Below are positions 1 to 8,478 of a stretch of DNA of 64,000 bases, one piece after another (position 1 is the stretch's first letter; the number at the start of each line of letters is the position of its first letter). Position numbers and translations under genes: made by a program. This DNA is from Verrucomicrobiales bacterium. Lineage in GTDB: Bacteria > Verrucomicrobiota > Verrucomicrobiia > Limisphaerales > J093. The stretch spans positions 124,001 to 188,000 of the forward strand of contig JABTUJ010000012.1 in NCBI GenBank assembly GCA_015075445.1, in the 5' to 3' direction. The notes under the pieces are model-generated. The model was not told where the DNA came from, did not search any database, and saw nothing but the letters and a program-made list of their open reading frames with translations.

Positions 1-580
1 CCTTGCGGTTGATCGTCTTGCCATCGATGATCAGCTCGCGGTTCTTGTCGATCATGGCCTCGATCACCTCGACGTTGTGGCCGTGACGCTCCGCCTGACT
101 CCGCACCAGGGCGCGCACCGCCGAGTTCATCTTGGCCTCCATCGTGTCCGGCATCTCCTGCGCCCCGCCACCCGGGATCATCATGATCGGGGCCGCGGCC
201 CCGATCACGCTCTGCGGGGCCATGTAGATCTCCTGGGTGGCCACGGCGATGAATGCTCCCGCCGAAAACGCGCGGTCGTTCACATAAGTCGCCGTCCGGC
301 CGCGGAACTGGCCAATGATCTTGATGATCTCCTCGGTCACATCCACCCGCCCGCCGTCCGTCTTCATGTCCAGGATCAGCGCGTCCGCCCGCGCGTCCAT
401 GGCCTGCTTGACCCCGCGCCGCACCAGGTAGGTCAGCGGCGGCATGATGTTCTCGCGGATGGGGAGGACGAAGACGCGGGGTGGCGGAGCGGTCAGCTCC
501 GCGGCCGCCTTTGCCGGCACCACCGCCACGCCCGTCAGCGCCAGCAGCAGCCACCCAAACAGGGACCCTCGCACGTTCAT
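1..580 (-). CDS. NfeD/ClpP-class membrane-associated serine protease, partial
   Basis: The gene runs off the left edge, so only the N-terminal 193 or so residues are seen. It begins with a signal peptide (MNVRGSLFGWLLLALTGVAV) and continues into a ClpP/crotonase-like fold. The segment DRAFSAGAFIA carries the likely nucleophilic serine in the SAG motif. It is followed by a conserved IGAAAPIM stretch and by EAKMNSAVRALV, whose lysine fits the Ser-Lys dyad of the NfeD1b/1510-N protease family. Such proteases cleave hydrophobic C-termini of membrane proteins such as stomatins. The start is the only ATG that precedes the signal peptide. Divergent from the next gene. The family assignment is good; whether a C-terminal NfeD OB domain exists cannot be seen. 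Confidence 0.8.
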   Translation of the reverse strand, partial: MNVRGSLFGWLLLALTGVAVVPAKAAAELTAPPPRVFVLPIRENIMPPLTYLVRRGVKQAMDARADALILDMKTDGGRVDVTEEIIKIIGQFRGRTATYVNDRAFSAGAFIAVATQEIYMAPQSVIGAAAPIMMIPGGGAQEMPDTMEAKMNSAVRALVRSQAERHGHNVEVIEAMIDKNRELIIDGKTINRK

Positions 581-751
581 GGAGCGACCTTACGACCTGG
601 CCCCGCGAGGAGCAAGCCACCGCCGCGCCACCGCCGCGCCAGCACCCCGCTTGACAGCCGGGGCACCCCCCTGTTACCCCTCCGATGTTCCCTGAGTCAC
701 CAGAAACCCGGATCGTCGCCCCCCCGGCGACCTCCACCATCCCAGAAACCA

Positions 752-1879
752 ATGAAAACTCCGTGGCCTCGGCAGATCACCCTCGCGATCGTCGTGGCGG
801 GACTATGGCCCGCCACCACCCAAAGCGGGGTGATCATGATCAGCACCCGCAAGAACCAGGACAGCGCCTTTTCGCAGGAACACCTCACCGAGGCCCGCGG
901 GCCCGGTCTTGCCACGCCCGGCGACGTCGCCATGGCCGCCCTGTTGGGCGATCACGGTTACTCCTGTCGCCTCCTCCTCGACGCCCAGCTCAACGCCGCC
1001 CTCGGCGGTGATCCGGTCGCTTACTTCAACCCCGAGGACCCGAACCTGGCCATCGACCTTGTCATCTGGTCGGGCAGCAGCGCCTCCGCCGACGTGCCGG
1101 AACCCCCCGCCGAGATCCCCTTGATGATGGGGGAACACGTCACCCTCGGAAACCGCACCGACCGGCCCGGCAGCATCTTCATGTACGCCGGCCAGGCCAG
1201 CAGCGATCCCAACGAGTCCAGCAGCCCGCCGGCTTCGCAGTACCTGAAGGTGGTGGCGCCCGATCATCCGATCCTTCAAGGCATCCCCCGGGACGCTGCC
1301 GACCGCATCAAGATCTTCCGCGACCCCTATCCCCACGAGGAACAACATGTCCCCACCGGGGGGAAGAAGAACTACGAGTATCGCTGGTGCACCCAGGTGG
1401 TGGCGGATAAAGCCCCCGGCACCACCATCCTCGGGGTGCTGGATGGCGCCGAGGAACGCGCCTGCTTCGCCGTCGTCGAACAGGGCGCTGCCCTCGCCGA
1501 CGGCCGCGTGGCCTCGGCCCGCATGGTCCATCTCTTCACCAACGAAAACGGCTCGGGCGGTTCGCGGCGCGTGTTTCTGGCGCTCACCGGCTGGGGGCGA
1601 CTGCTGTTCGTGCGCGCCGCGCAGTGGGCCCTGGGCGAGGAACTCGAACCCTATGAGGCCCTGCGCATCACTGACGTCACGCCCGCAGAAGGGCGCAAGG
1701 TCACCCTCTCCTGGCAGGGCAGCGCCAGCAGCAGCTACCGGATCGACGCCAGCCCCGACGCCCAGTCCTGGCAGACCGTGGTCGAGGATGTCCCCGGCGT
1801 GGACGGCATCGTGACGCGCACCCTCGATCTCTCCGCCGCCCCACAGGCGGTCTTCTTCCAGATCGCCGCGGTGCCTTGA
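752..1879 (+). CDS. Secreted protein of unknown function
   Basis: This 375-residue protein starts with a cleavable signal peptide (MKTPWPRQITLAIVVAGLWP). The open frame extends much further upstream, but that part overlaps the divergent protease gene and its codon pattern looks like an antisense shadow, so the ATG before the signal peptide was chosen. The body (about 25-280) contains alternating alpha/beta segments such as DLVIWSG, SQYLKVVAPDHPI and RVFLALTGWGRLLF. This is reminiscent of the ThuA/GATase-like proteins common in Verrucomicrobia and Planctomycetes, but no catalytic motif is certain. The last 75 residues resemble the small beta-sandwich tail (SYRIDASPDAQSW) found at the C-terminus of many verrucomicrobial exported proteins. 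Function unknown. Confidence 0.75.
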   Translation: MKTPWPRQITLAIVVAGLWPATTQSGVIMISTRKNQDSAFSQEHLTEARGPGLATPGDVAMAALLGDHGYSCRLLLDAQLNAALGGDPVAYFNPEDPNLAIDLVIWSGSSASADVPEPPAEIPLMMGEHVTLGNRTDRPGSIFMYAGQASSDPNESSSPPASQYLKVVAPDHPILQGIPRDAADRIKIFRDPYPHEEQHVPTGGKKNYEYRWCTQVVADKAPGTTILGVLDGAEERACFAVVEQGAALADGRVASARMVHLFTNENGSGGSRRVFLALTGWGRLLFVRAAQWALGEELEPYEALRITDVTPAEGRKVTLSWQGSASSSYRIDASPDAQSWQTVVEDVPGVDGIVTRTLDLSAAPQAVFFQIAAVP

Positions 1880-1886
1880 ACCCACC

Positions 1887-1917
1887 GGCGTGTCGGCAGT
1901 CGACCGCCCGACACGCC
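1887..1917 (+). terminator. Stem-loop after the secreted protein gene
   Basis: A perfect 10-bp inverted repeat (GGCGTGTCGG and CCGACACGCC) with an 11-nt loop begins 7 nt after the stop codon at 1879. No T-run follows, so it is either a weak intrinsic terminator or an mRNA-stabilising hairpin before the hydrogenase operon. Confidence 0.5.
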
Positions 1918-2046
1918 GCTCGCTGGCAAAGGATGCCCAGAGTTCGCCAATTCCCGGCAAGCCCCCCGGCCGGGGCGTGGTAGGCTGCCCGCGGTTGGGA
2001 CGCCTCGGGCCATACCCGCGCGAGGCAGCCTCCCCACCACCTTTGC

Positions 2047-2583
2047 ATGAGCAACGTTGCCGTGTCGCCGCCCGCCTCCAAATCCCGCGCGCCGCTCGCC
2101 CACCCGAGCGGTGACAAGCGCTTCAAGATGCTCGAGGTGTTCATCAAGCGCCAGCAGCAGCGCCACGACGCGCTCATCGAGGTGCTGCACAAGGCGCAGG
2201 AGCTCTTCGGCTTTCTCGACACCGACCTGCTGCTCTTCGTGGCGCACGGCCTCCGCCTCCCGCCCAGCCGCGTCTACGGCGTCGCCACCTTCTACCACTT
2301 CTTCAAACTCAAACCCCAAGGCGCCCACACCTGTGTGGTGTGCATGGGCACCGCCTGCTACGTGAAGGGCGCCCAACAGGTCGTCGAAGCCCTCGAACAG
2401 GCGGCGCACATCCGGGCGGGCGAGACGACGCCGGACGGCCGCTTCTCCCTCATGACCGCCCGCTGCATCGGCGCCTGCGGCATCGCGCCCGCCGTCGTCT
2501 ACGATGCAGCGGTCGCCGCCCGCCAAACCCCGGCCAGCGCCGTCGAACGCGTGAAAGGATGGCTCGACCATGGTCCTCGCTGA
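2047..2583 (+). CDS. hoxE: Bidirectional [NiFe] hydrogenase diaphorase subunit HoxE
   Basis: A 178-residue NuoE-like thioredoxin-fold iron-sulfur protein. Four cysteines, C99 and C104 (CMGTAC) and C140 and C144 (CIGAC), match the [2Fe-2S] site of HoxE/NuoE. The region [19 protein letters not shown] is the usual N-terminal helix bundle. HoxE passes electrons between the FMN/NADH subunit HoxF and the hydrogenase module in the cytoplasm. First gene of the hox operon: its stop overlaps the hoxF start by 14 nt. It could be read as nuoE, but the hoxFUYH genes that follow in order settle the assignment. Confidence 0.93.
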   Translation: MSNVAVSPPASKSRAPLAHPSGDKRFKMLEVFIKRQQQRHDALIEVLHKAQELFGFLDTDLLLFVAHGLRLPPSRVYGVATFYHFFKLKPQGAHTCVVCMGTACYVKGAQQVVEALEQAAHIRAGETTPDGRFSLMTARCIGACGIAPAVVYDAAVAARQTPASAVERVKGWLDHGPR

Positions 2584-4207
2584 ACTCATCGCCATCAAGG
2601 AGCGGGAACTCGCCGCGCGCAAGCCGGTGGTGATCACCTGTTGCCTGGCCGCCGGCTGCTTGTCCTCCGCCGGCCAGGCCGTCAAAGAAGCCCTCGACCA
2701 GGCCGTCAAGACCGCCAGCCTCGACGCCGAGGTCGAGGTCCGCGGCGTGGGCTGCATGCGCCTCTGTTGCGAAGGCCCCCTGGTCTTCATCGACCCGCCC
2801 GGCACCCTCTACCAACAGGTGAAGCCGGAGGACGCCGCCTCGCTGGTCGGCACCGTCCGGGGCGGCACCACCCACGTCGCCCGCGGCGAGCCGAACCACC
2901 CGTTCTTTGCCCGGCAGATGTCCATCGTCCTCGAGAACAGCGGCTTCATGGACCCCGAGCGCATCGAGGCCTACATCGCCCGCGACGGCTACCTGGCCGT
3001 GCGCAATGTCCTGCGCGAGATGACCCCCGCCGAGGTCGTCAGCGAGATCACCCGCAGCGGCCTCCGCGGCCGCGGCGGCGCGGGCTACCCGACCGGTCTC
3101 AAATGGTCCACCGTGGCCAAGACGTCGAGCGCGAAGAAGTACGTCATCTGCAACGCCGACGAAGGCGACCCCGGCGCCTTCATGGACCGCAGCGTGCTGG
3201 AGAGCGACCCGCACCGCGTCCTCGAAGGCATGATCATTGCCGCCTACGCCGTGGGCGCCGACCAGGGTTACATCTACGTGCGCGCCGAGTATCCCCTGGC
3301 CATCAGCCGGCTGCAGACCGCCATCCGGCAGGCCAAACAGCTCGGACTCCTCGGCAGCGGCGTCTTCGAGTCCCCGTTCAACTTCAACCTCGACATCCGC
3401 ATCGGCGCCGGCGCGTTCGTGTGCGGCGAGGAAACCGCCCTCATGGCCTCGGTGGAAGGCCGGCGCGGCCAGCCCCGTCCCCGCCCGCCGTTCCCCGCCG
3501 AGAGCGGCTTGTTCGGTCAGCCCACCCTGATCAACAACGTCGAGACCTTCGCCTGCGTGCCCCCCATCCTCCGGCGCGGCGCGGAATGGTTCGCCGCTAT
3601 CGGCACCGAGCGGAGCAAGGGCACGAAAGTGTTCGCCCTCGCCGGCAAGGTGAAACACACCGGCCTGATCGAGGTGCCCATGGGCATGACGCTCCGCGAG
3701 ATCGTCCAGGACATGGGCGGCGGCGTGCCCGACGGCGGCCAGATCAAGGCCGTCCAGACCGGCGGCCCCTCGGGCGGCTGCATCCCGGCCGCGCACCTCG
3801 ACACCCCGGTGGATTACGAGTCTCTGGGCCGGCTCGGTTCCATCATGGGCTCCGGCGGCATGATCGTCATGGACCAGCAGGACAACATGGTGGACGTCGC
3901 CCGGTTCTTCATGGAGTTCTGCAAGGACGAATCCTGCGGCAAATGCGTGCCCTGCCGCGCCGGCACAGTCCAAATGCACGCCCTGCTCTGCCGGTTGCTC
4001 GCCCGCCAGGCCACCGCCCGCGACCTCGCCAAGCTCGAGGAGCTCTGCGACCTGGTCCGCAACACCAGCCTCTGCGGCCTGGGCATCACCGCCCCCAACC
4101 CCGTCCTCAGCACCCTGCGGTTCTTCCGCCAGGAATACCTGGACCTCCTTGCCCCCGAGCCGTGGAAGCCGGCCACCCCGCCCGCCCCCCTCCCCGGCCT
4201 CGGCTGA
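2570..4207 (+). CDS. hoxF: Bidirectional hydrogenase NADH-binding subunit HoxF
   Basis: A 545-residue NuoF-like flavoprotein that oxidises NADH or reduces NAD+ through FMN. An N-terminal thioredoxin-like domain (about 1-105) carries cysteines in CCLAAGC and GCMRLCC. The NuoF core has the NADH/FMN glycine-rich loop ([16 protein letters not shown]), the [13 protein letters not shown] motif and a C-terminal [4Fe-4S] site ([12 protein letters not shown] with NTSLCGLG). The fused N-terminal domain is typical of HoxF rather than complex I NuoF. It overlaps hoxE, suggesting translational coupling, and hoxU starts 33 nt downstream. Confidence 0.95.
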   Translation: MVLAELIAIKERELAARKPVVITCCLAAGCLSSAGQAVKEALDQAVKTASLDAEVEVRGVGCMRLCCEGPLVFIDPPGTLYQQVKPEDAASLVGTVRGGTTHVARGEPNHPFFARQMSIVLENSGFMDPERIEAYIARDGYLAVRNVLREMTPAEVVSEITRSGLRGRGGAGYPTGLKWSTVAKTSSAKKYVICNADEGDPGAFMDRSVLESDPHRVLEGMIIAAYAVGADQGYIYVRAEYPLAISRLQTAIRQAKQLGLLGSGVFESPFNFNLDIRIGAGAFVCGEETALMASVEGRRGQPRPRPPFPAESGLFGQPTLINNVETFACVPPILRRGAEWFAAIGTERSKGTKVFALAGKVKHTGLIEVPMGMTLREIVQDMGGGVPDGGQIKAVQTGGPSGGCIPAAHLDTPVDYESLGRLGSIMGSGGMIVMDQQDNMVDVARFFMEFCKDESCGKCVPCRAGTVQMHALLCRLLARQATARDLAKLEELCDLVRNTSLCGLGITAPNPVLSTLRFFRQEYLDLLAPEPWKPATPPAPLPGLG

Positions 4208-4240
4208 AACCCCGCCGCACCACCTACACCCCGCGTCGCC

Positions 4241-4957
4241 ATGGCTGCCAAAGTCTTCACCATCGACGGTCAGGAAATCAGCGCCACCGAAGGACAGAGC
4301 GTCCTCGAGGCTGCCCACGAGGCAGGCATCCGCATCCCCACCCTCTGCCATCTCGAAGGCGTCATGGACGTCGGCGCCTGCCGCCTCTGCCTGGTCGAAA
4401 TCGCCGGCAGCAACAAGCTCGTCCCGGCCTGCACCACGCAGGTCGCCGACGGCATGGTGGTCGCCACCACCAGCGAGCGGCTCCAGCGCTACCGCCGCCT
4501 CCTGCTCGAACTCCTCTTCGCCGAACGCAACCACGTCTGCGCCGTCTGCGTCTCCAACGGCCACTGCGAGCTCCAGTCCCTGGCCATGCACCTCGGCATG
4601 GACCACGTGAGCTTCCCCTACACGTTCCCCAAGCTCGAGGTGGACCTCACCCACCGCCTCTTCGGCATGGACCACAACCGCTGCGTCCTCTGCGGCCGCT
4701 GCGTCCGCGTCTGCTGGTACGTCGAAGGCGCTGCCACCAAGAACTTCTCGGGCCGGGGCGCCAGCTCACGCATCATCAGCGACCTCAACCAGCCCTGGGG
4801 CGAATCCCGCACCTGCACCGCCTGCGGCAAGTGCGTCCACGCCTGCCCCACCGGCGCTTTGTTCGAGAAGGGCACGACCGTGGGCGAAATGCAGAAGGAC
4901 CGCGGCAAACTCGAGTACATCGTCACCGCCCGGGAGAAGAAGCAATGGATCGTCTGA
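4241..4957 (+). CDS. hoxU: Bidirectional hydrogenase diaphorase subunit HoxU
   Basis: A 238-residue iron-sulfur protein homologous to the N-terminus of NuoG. It has a ferredoxin-like [2Fe-2S] domain (CHLEGVMDVGACRLC, then CTTQ), a His-Cys cluster ligand set (ERNHVCAVCVSNGHC), and two [4Fe-4S] motifs (CVLCGRCVRVC and CTACGKCVHACP). All ligands needed to wire HoxF to HoxY are present. The 3' end overlaps hoxY by 13 nt. Confidence 0.95.
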   Translation: MAAKVFTIDGQEISATEGQSVLEAAHEAGIRIPTLCHLEGVMDVGACRLCLVEIAGSNKLVPACTTQVADGMVVATTSERLQRYRRLLLELLFAERNHVCAVCVSNGHCELQSLAMHLGMDHVSFPYTFPKLEVDLTHRLFGMDHNRCVLCGRCVRVCWYVEGAATKNFSGRGASSRIISDLNQPWGESRTCTACGKCVHACPTGALFEKGTTVGEMQKDRGKLEYIVTAREKKQWIV

Positions 4958-5487
4958 AAATCGCGACCGTCTGGCTCGGCGGCTGTTCGGGCTGCCACAT
5001 GTCCCTGCTCGATCTCGACGAGTGGTTGTTCGAGCTGGCCAAGGTGGCCGACGTCGTCTACGGCCCTCTCGTCGACACCAAGGAATACCCCGCGGCCGTG
5101 GATGTCTGCCTCGTCGAGGGCGCCGTGGCCAACACGGAGCACGTCGAGTTGATGCATCAGATCCGGCAACGCACCCGCGTGCTCGTGGCCTTCGGCGACT
5201 GCGCCGTCACCGGTAACGTCACCGCGCTCCGCAACCCCCTCGGCAGCGCCGCCCCGGTCCTCGAACGCGCCTACCTCGACCCCGCCAACCTCCGCCCCGC
5301 CCTGCCCCACGAACCCGGCGTCGTGCCCCCGCTCCTCGACCGCGTCCTGCCTCTGCAGGAGGCCGTGCCCGTGGACTTTTTCCTGCCGGGCTGCCCCCCG
5401 CCCGCCGACCGTATCAAGGCCTTCCTGCAGGAATTGCTCGCCGGCAAGGCCCCGCATCTCACCGGCGCCAACCTCCGCTTCGGCTAG
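4945..5487 (+). CDS. hoxY: Bidirectional [NiFe] hydrogenase small subunit HoxY
   Basis: A 180-residue hydrogenase small subunit. [15 protein letters not shown] near the N-terminus, GDCAVTGN in the middle and [12 protein letters not shown] near the C-terminus supply the four cysteines of the proximal [4Fe-4S] cluster. It is short and lacks a Tat signal, as expected for a cytoplasmic group 3d enzyme. The ATG was chosen inside the hoxU end (13-nt overlap), because the longer open frame upstream is an arginine/proline-rich shadow of hoxF and hoxU. Confidence 0.93.
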   Translation: MDRLKIATVWLGGCSGCHMSLLDLDEWLFELAKVADVVYGPLVDTKEYPAAVDVCLVEGAVANTEHVELMHQIRQRTRVLVAFGDCAVTGNVTALRNPLGSAAPVLERAYLDPANLRPALPHEPGVVPPLLDRVLPLQEAVPVDFFLPGCPPPADRIKAFLQELLAGKAPHLTGANLRFG

Positions 5488-5493
5488 GAAGGA
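5486..5493 (+). promoter_or_regulatory. Ribosome binding site of hoxH
   Basis: AGGAAGGA overlaps the hoxY stop codon and lies 5 nt before the hoxH ATG, a good Shine-Dalgarno match that fixes the hoxH start. Confidence 0.65.
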
Positions 5494-5498
5494 TTCCC

Positions 5499-6923
5499 AT
5501 GCCCCAATGGATCAAGATTGACCCGGTTACCCGCATCGAAGGGCACGCGAAGATCACGCTGCAGCTCGATGACAACGGTCACGTCTCCGACGCCCGCTTC
5601 CACGTCGTCGAGTTCCGCGGCTTCGAGAAGTTCTGCGAAGGCCGGCCCTTCACCGAGATGCCCGGCATCACCCCGCGCGTCTGCGGCATCTGCCCCGTCA
5701 GCCACGTGCTCGCCTCCGCCAAGGCCGGCGATGCCCTCCTCGCCGTCGACATCCCGCCCGCCGCCCGCAAGCTGCGCCGGCTGATGAACCTCGGCCAGAT
5801 CCTCCAGTCCCACGCCCTCAGCTTCTTCCACCTCAGCGCCCCCGACCTTCTCCTCGGCTGGGATACCCCCGCCGCCCAACGCAATGTCTTCGGCCTCATG
5901 GCCGCCGATCCCGACCTCGCCCGCCGCGGCATCCGCCTCCGCCAGTTCGGCCAGGAGGTCATCGAGATCCTCGGCGGCCGCAAAATCCACCCCGCCTGGG
6001 CTGTCCCCGGCGGCGTGCGCGAGCCCCTGACCGAGGCCGGCCGTACCCGGATCCGCACCGCCATTCCCGAGGCCAAGGCCACCGCCAGCCATGCCCTCGA
6101 CAAGTTCCGCGCCCTGCTCGACACGTTCGAAACCGAGACGCAGGTGTTCGGCAACTTCCCCAGCCTCTTCCTCGGCCTCATTGCCCCGGACGGTTCCTGG
6201 GAACATTACGAGGGCCACCTCCGCGTCATGGACGCCGGGGGCAACATCCTCGCCGACCGCGTGGACCCGGCCCGCTACCTCGACATCATCGGGGAAGCCG
6301 TCGAAACCTCCTCCTACCTCAAGTCCCCCTATTACCGGCCCATGGGCTATCCCGCCGGGCTCTATCGGGTCGGACCGCTGGCGCGCCTGAACCTCTGCCG
6401 GCGCATGGGCACGCCCCTCGCCGATGCCGAGCTCGAGCGGTTCAAGTCCCTGGGCTGGGGCGCCGTTACCTCGTCGTTCCTCTACCACTACGCGCGGTTG
6501 ATCGAGATCCTCGCCTGCGTTGAGCTCATCGAGCGGCTCCTGGACGAACCGGACATCCTCTCCGACCACCTGCGCGCCGATGCCGGCATCAACCAGCGCC
6601 GCGGCGTGGGCGCCAGCGAAGCCCCGCGCGGGACCTTGTTCCACGACTACGAAGTGGACCGCAACGGCCTCATCACCCGGGTGAACCTCATCATCGCCAC
6701 CGGCCAGAACAACCTGGCCATGAACCGCACCATCGCCCAGATCGCACGGCACTACATCCAGGGACCCACCATCCCCGAACCCCTCCTCAATCGCGTCGAG
6801 GCCGGCATCCGCGCCTACGACCCCTGCCTGAGCTGCTCGACCCACGCCGCCGGCGTCCCTGCCCTTCACATCCAACTGCTGGCCCCCGACGGCCGCGTCC
6901 TGGACGAACGCCGCCGCGAGTAG
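5499..6923 (+). CDS. hoxH: Bidirectional [NiFe] hydrogenase large subunit HoxH
   Basis: The 474-residue catalytic subunit that interconverts H2 with protons and electrons. The Ni-Fe ligands are C62 and C65 ([10 protein letters not shown]) and C443 and C446 (DPCLSCSTH). TRIEGH near the N-terminus is the conserved large-subunit motif. Twenty-five residues follow H449 and would be removed by a HoxW-type endopeptidase during maturation. No hoxW or hyp maturation genes lie in this window, so they must be elsewhere. Last gene of the operon. The subunit set matches the NAD-linked group 3d enzymes, which usually work as fermentative or redox-balancing hydrogenases. Confidence 0.95.
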   Translation: MPQWIKIDPVTRIEGHAKITLQLDDNGHVSDARFHVVEFRGFEKFCEGRPFTEMPGITPRVCGICPVSHVLASAKAGDALLAVDIPPAARKLRRLMNLGQILQSHALSFFHLSAPDLLLGWDTPAAQRNVFGLMAADPDLARRGIRLRQFGQEVIEILGGRKIHPAWAVPGGVREPLTEAGRTRIRTAIPEAKATASHALDKFRALLDTFETETQVFGNFPSLFLGLIAPDGSWEHYEGHLRVMDAGGNILADRVDPARYLDIIGEAVETSSYLKSPYYRPMGYPAGLYRVGPLARLNLCRRMGTPLADAELERFKSLGWGAVTSSFLYHYARLIEILACVELIERLLDEPDILSDHLRADAGINQRRGVGASEAPRGTLFHDYEVDRNGLITRVNLIIATGQNNLAMNRTIAQIARHYIQGPTIPEPLLNRVEAGIRAYDPCLSCSTHAAGVPALHIQLLAPDGRVLDERRRE

Positions 6924-7189
6924 TCCGGCGCGCTGGAGCTTCCCATGCATCTGTGGTGCGGGCTTCCAGCCTGCACCCTCCCTGGTTCATGGCCCCTGAG
7001 CCGGTCCGCAGGGAGCAGGACGCCTCCCATGCATCTGTGGTGCGGGCGTCCCGCCTGCACTCCCCAGGCTCATGGTCCCGAGGCATGGCCGCGCAGGCCA
7101 AGGGATCTCTATGAACCGGAAAGCAGCAAGGGCATCCATCCAGGTCCGTGCATGGCCCCTCAGCCGGTCCGAGAGGAACACCTCACTCC

Positions 7190-7268
7190 CCCAATCCCCT
7201 ATGTTCGCAATCGGCGGAGAAACCCTCCGGCTTCGATTCTCCACAGATTGCGGACATAGGGGATTGGG
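7190..7268. repeat. Solitary copy of the dispersed 30-bp-arm palindrome
   Basis: Arms at 7190-7219 and 7239-7268 pair at 27 of 30 positions around a 19-nt loop. The core ATGTTCGCAATCGGCGGAG is the same as in the array at 22.2-23.3 kb. A short conserved flank (ACCTCACT) precedes it, and CTGAGGGA follows, as at the other solitary copies. Confidence 0.75.
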
Positions 7269-7305
7269 CTGAGGGAGCAATTCCTGAACTGGGGCGAGGC
7301 AAACC

Positions 7306-7585
7306 CACGCCGGTGGCGTGCCAGACGGTAGCCGGGGTCGAGCGAGTGCGGAGCTGAGACCCCCGGCGGTCGTTGCCGGCGATCGCATCCCGGAGGGATG
7401 AGACGCCGCGACCCGGACCTCTGGCACCCTCCAGGGTGCCTCCGACTTGGCCCACCGAACCGGAGGTCGCCGCCCCGCGGAACCGGAGCTCGCCGTCCCA
7501 CCGAACCGGAGCTCGCCACCCCACCGAACCGGAGGTCGCCGCGGGGCGGCGACCTCCGGCTACCGTCTGGGACGCCTCCGGCGTG
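7306..7585. repeat. 280-bp element with 30-bp terminal inverted repeats
   Basis: The ends 7306-7335 and 7556-7585 are inverted copies with about 3 mismatches in 30 (shared core CCAGACGGTAGCCGG). Inside are a short palindrome (GGCACCCTCCAGGGTGCC), four to five degenerate copies of an ACCGAACCGGAG-type unit, and a perfect 14-bp stem at 7529-7559. It encodes no protein. The structure resembles a non-autonomous miniature element, but no target-site duplication was established. Confidence 0.55.
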
Positions 7586-7696
7586 AATCGGGACGTCCCT
7601 CCCTGAACCTGTGGTGCAGGCGTCCCGCCCACGACCGCAGCCTCCGCACCGCTCGTCCTGCCGCCGAGGCGCGGACCGGCTGTGCACCTTGCGATC

Positions 7697-7738
7697 CTGG
7701 AACTTCCCTTGAGCTTTGAACTTTGAACTTTGAGCTTC
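7697..7738. repeat. Heptamer tandem repeat (TTTGAAC type)
   Basis: Tandem TTTGAAC/TTTGAGC heptamers follow the leader TCCTGGAACTTCCC. The same leader and repeat type occur near 40.0 and 49.5 kb. Confidence 0.65.
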
Positions 7739-7786
7739 GGGCGGTTTCCTCCGGAGCCGGAGACGCCCGGGCTCACCGCGCAACGG

Positions 7787-8473
7787 TCATCCCACGCCCG
7801 ACCCACTGCCCGCCCGCGCCATCCGCCCCGCCCGCGCCTCACGCATCGCGGCGACATAGCGGCCGGCCAACTCCGTGAGTCCCACCCAGTCCGCCCGCTC
7901 CAGTCGCTCCGCGGAAATCAGCGACGAACCCACCCCCACCGCCGGACATCCTGCGCGCACAAAGTCCGCCAGCGTCGTCAGATCCACCCCGCCCGTTGGG
8001 ACCAATCGCAAATGAGGCAACGGCCCGCGGATCGCCTTCAGATACCGCGCCCCCAAACCGTCGGCGGGGAAGATCTTCACGAAATCCGCTCCGGCCTCGT
8101 GCGCGGCCTGCGCCTCCGTCGGCGTGTACGCGCCCAGCATGACCGGTCGTCCGGCCCCATGCGCGAGGGGCACCAGTTCCGGGCGCAGAATCGGGCTCAC
8201 GAGGAACTCTGCTCCCGCCGCCAGCGCCGCCTTGCCCTGCGCCGCATTCACCACGCTCCCCGCGCCCATCAAGGCCCGTGGGGCGAACCCGCGAACGGCC
8301 ACCGCCAGCGCCTCCAAAGCGCCCGGCGTCGTCAGGGTGATCTCGATCGCCACCACGCCGCCGGCCAGCAGGGCCTCGACCAGCGGTTCCACCGCGAGGG
8401 GACGGCCGGCGCGAACCACCGCGACGATTCCCGGCTCGGTCAGCGCCTGGATGATGGTTTCGCGGTCGCGCAT
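7787..8473 (-). CDS. eda: KDPG/KHG aldolase
   Basis: A 228-residue class I aldolase of the Entner-Doudoroff family. It cleaves 2-keto-3-deoxy-6-phosphogluconate, or a related keto-deoxy acid, into pyruvate and an aldehyde. E44 (VAIEITL) and the Schiff-base lysine K133 (FVKIFPAD) fall almost exactly at the E. coli positions (E45, K133), and GAGSV is the phosphate-binding loop. The start was placed at MRDRETI because upstream residues overlap the preceding gene and look non-homologous. It follows the kinase gene after 5 nt and is probably co-transcribed. The exact sugar acid is not decided by sequence. Confidence 0.9.
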   Translation of the reverse strand: MRDRETIIQALTEPGIVAVVRAGRPLAVEPLVEALLAGGVVAIEITLTTPGALEALAVAVRGFAPRALMGAGSVVNAAQGKAALAAGAEFLVSPILRPELVPLAHGAGRPVMLGAYTPTEAQAAHEAGADFVKIFPADGLGARYLKAIRGPLPHLRLVPTGGVDLTTLADFVRAGCPAVGVGSSLISAERLERADWVGLTELAGRYVAAMREARAGRMARAGSGSGVG

Positions 8474-8478
8474 GGTCT

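Larger units (their letters stand above)
6924..7786. repeat. Gene-free repeat mosaic between hoxH and eda
   Basis: No credible gene is present; the open frames here translate into low-complexity sequence. It holds copies of a GC-rich box (CTGTGGTGCGGGC and variants, near 6950, 7030 and 7608), a 30-bp-arm palindrome (7190-7268), an element bounded by 30-bp inverted repeats (7306-7585) and a heptamer tandem repeat (7697-7738). The same modules recur near 23.3, 36.2 and 49.6 kb. The hoxH and eda genes converge on this region. Confidence 0.7.

Noticed and set aside
803..1960. Long minus-strand frame opposite the secreted protein gene
   Set aside because: Glycine/alanine-rich antisense shadow without signal peptide or known motif; the plus-strand gene has a clear signal peptide.
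2450..5487. Very long frames overlapping hoxE-hoxY (minus-strand 741 codons, plus-strand 948 codons)
   Set aside because: The minus-strand frame and most of the plus-strand frame are GC-rich shadows of the hox genes; only the end of the plus frame (4945-5487, hoxY) is a real protein.
7183..7857. Minus-strand frames with KFKVQSSKLK-type repeats
   Set aside because: They translate the heptamer tandem repeat; similar frames occur at 39.7-41.0 and 49.4-49.9 kb for the same reason.
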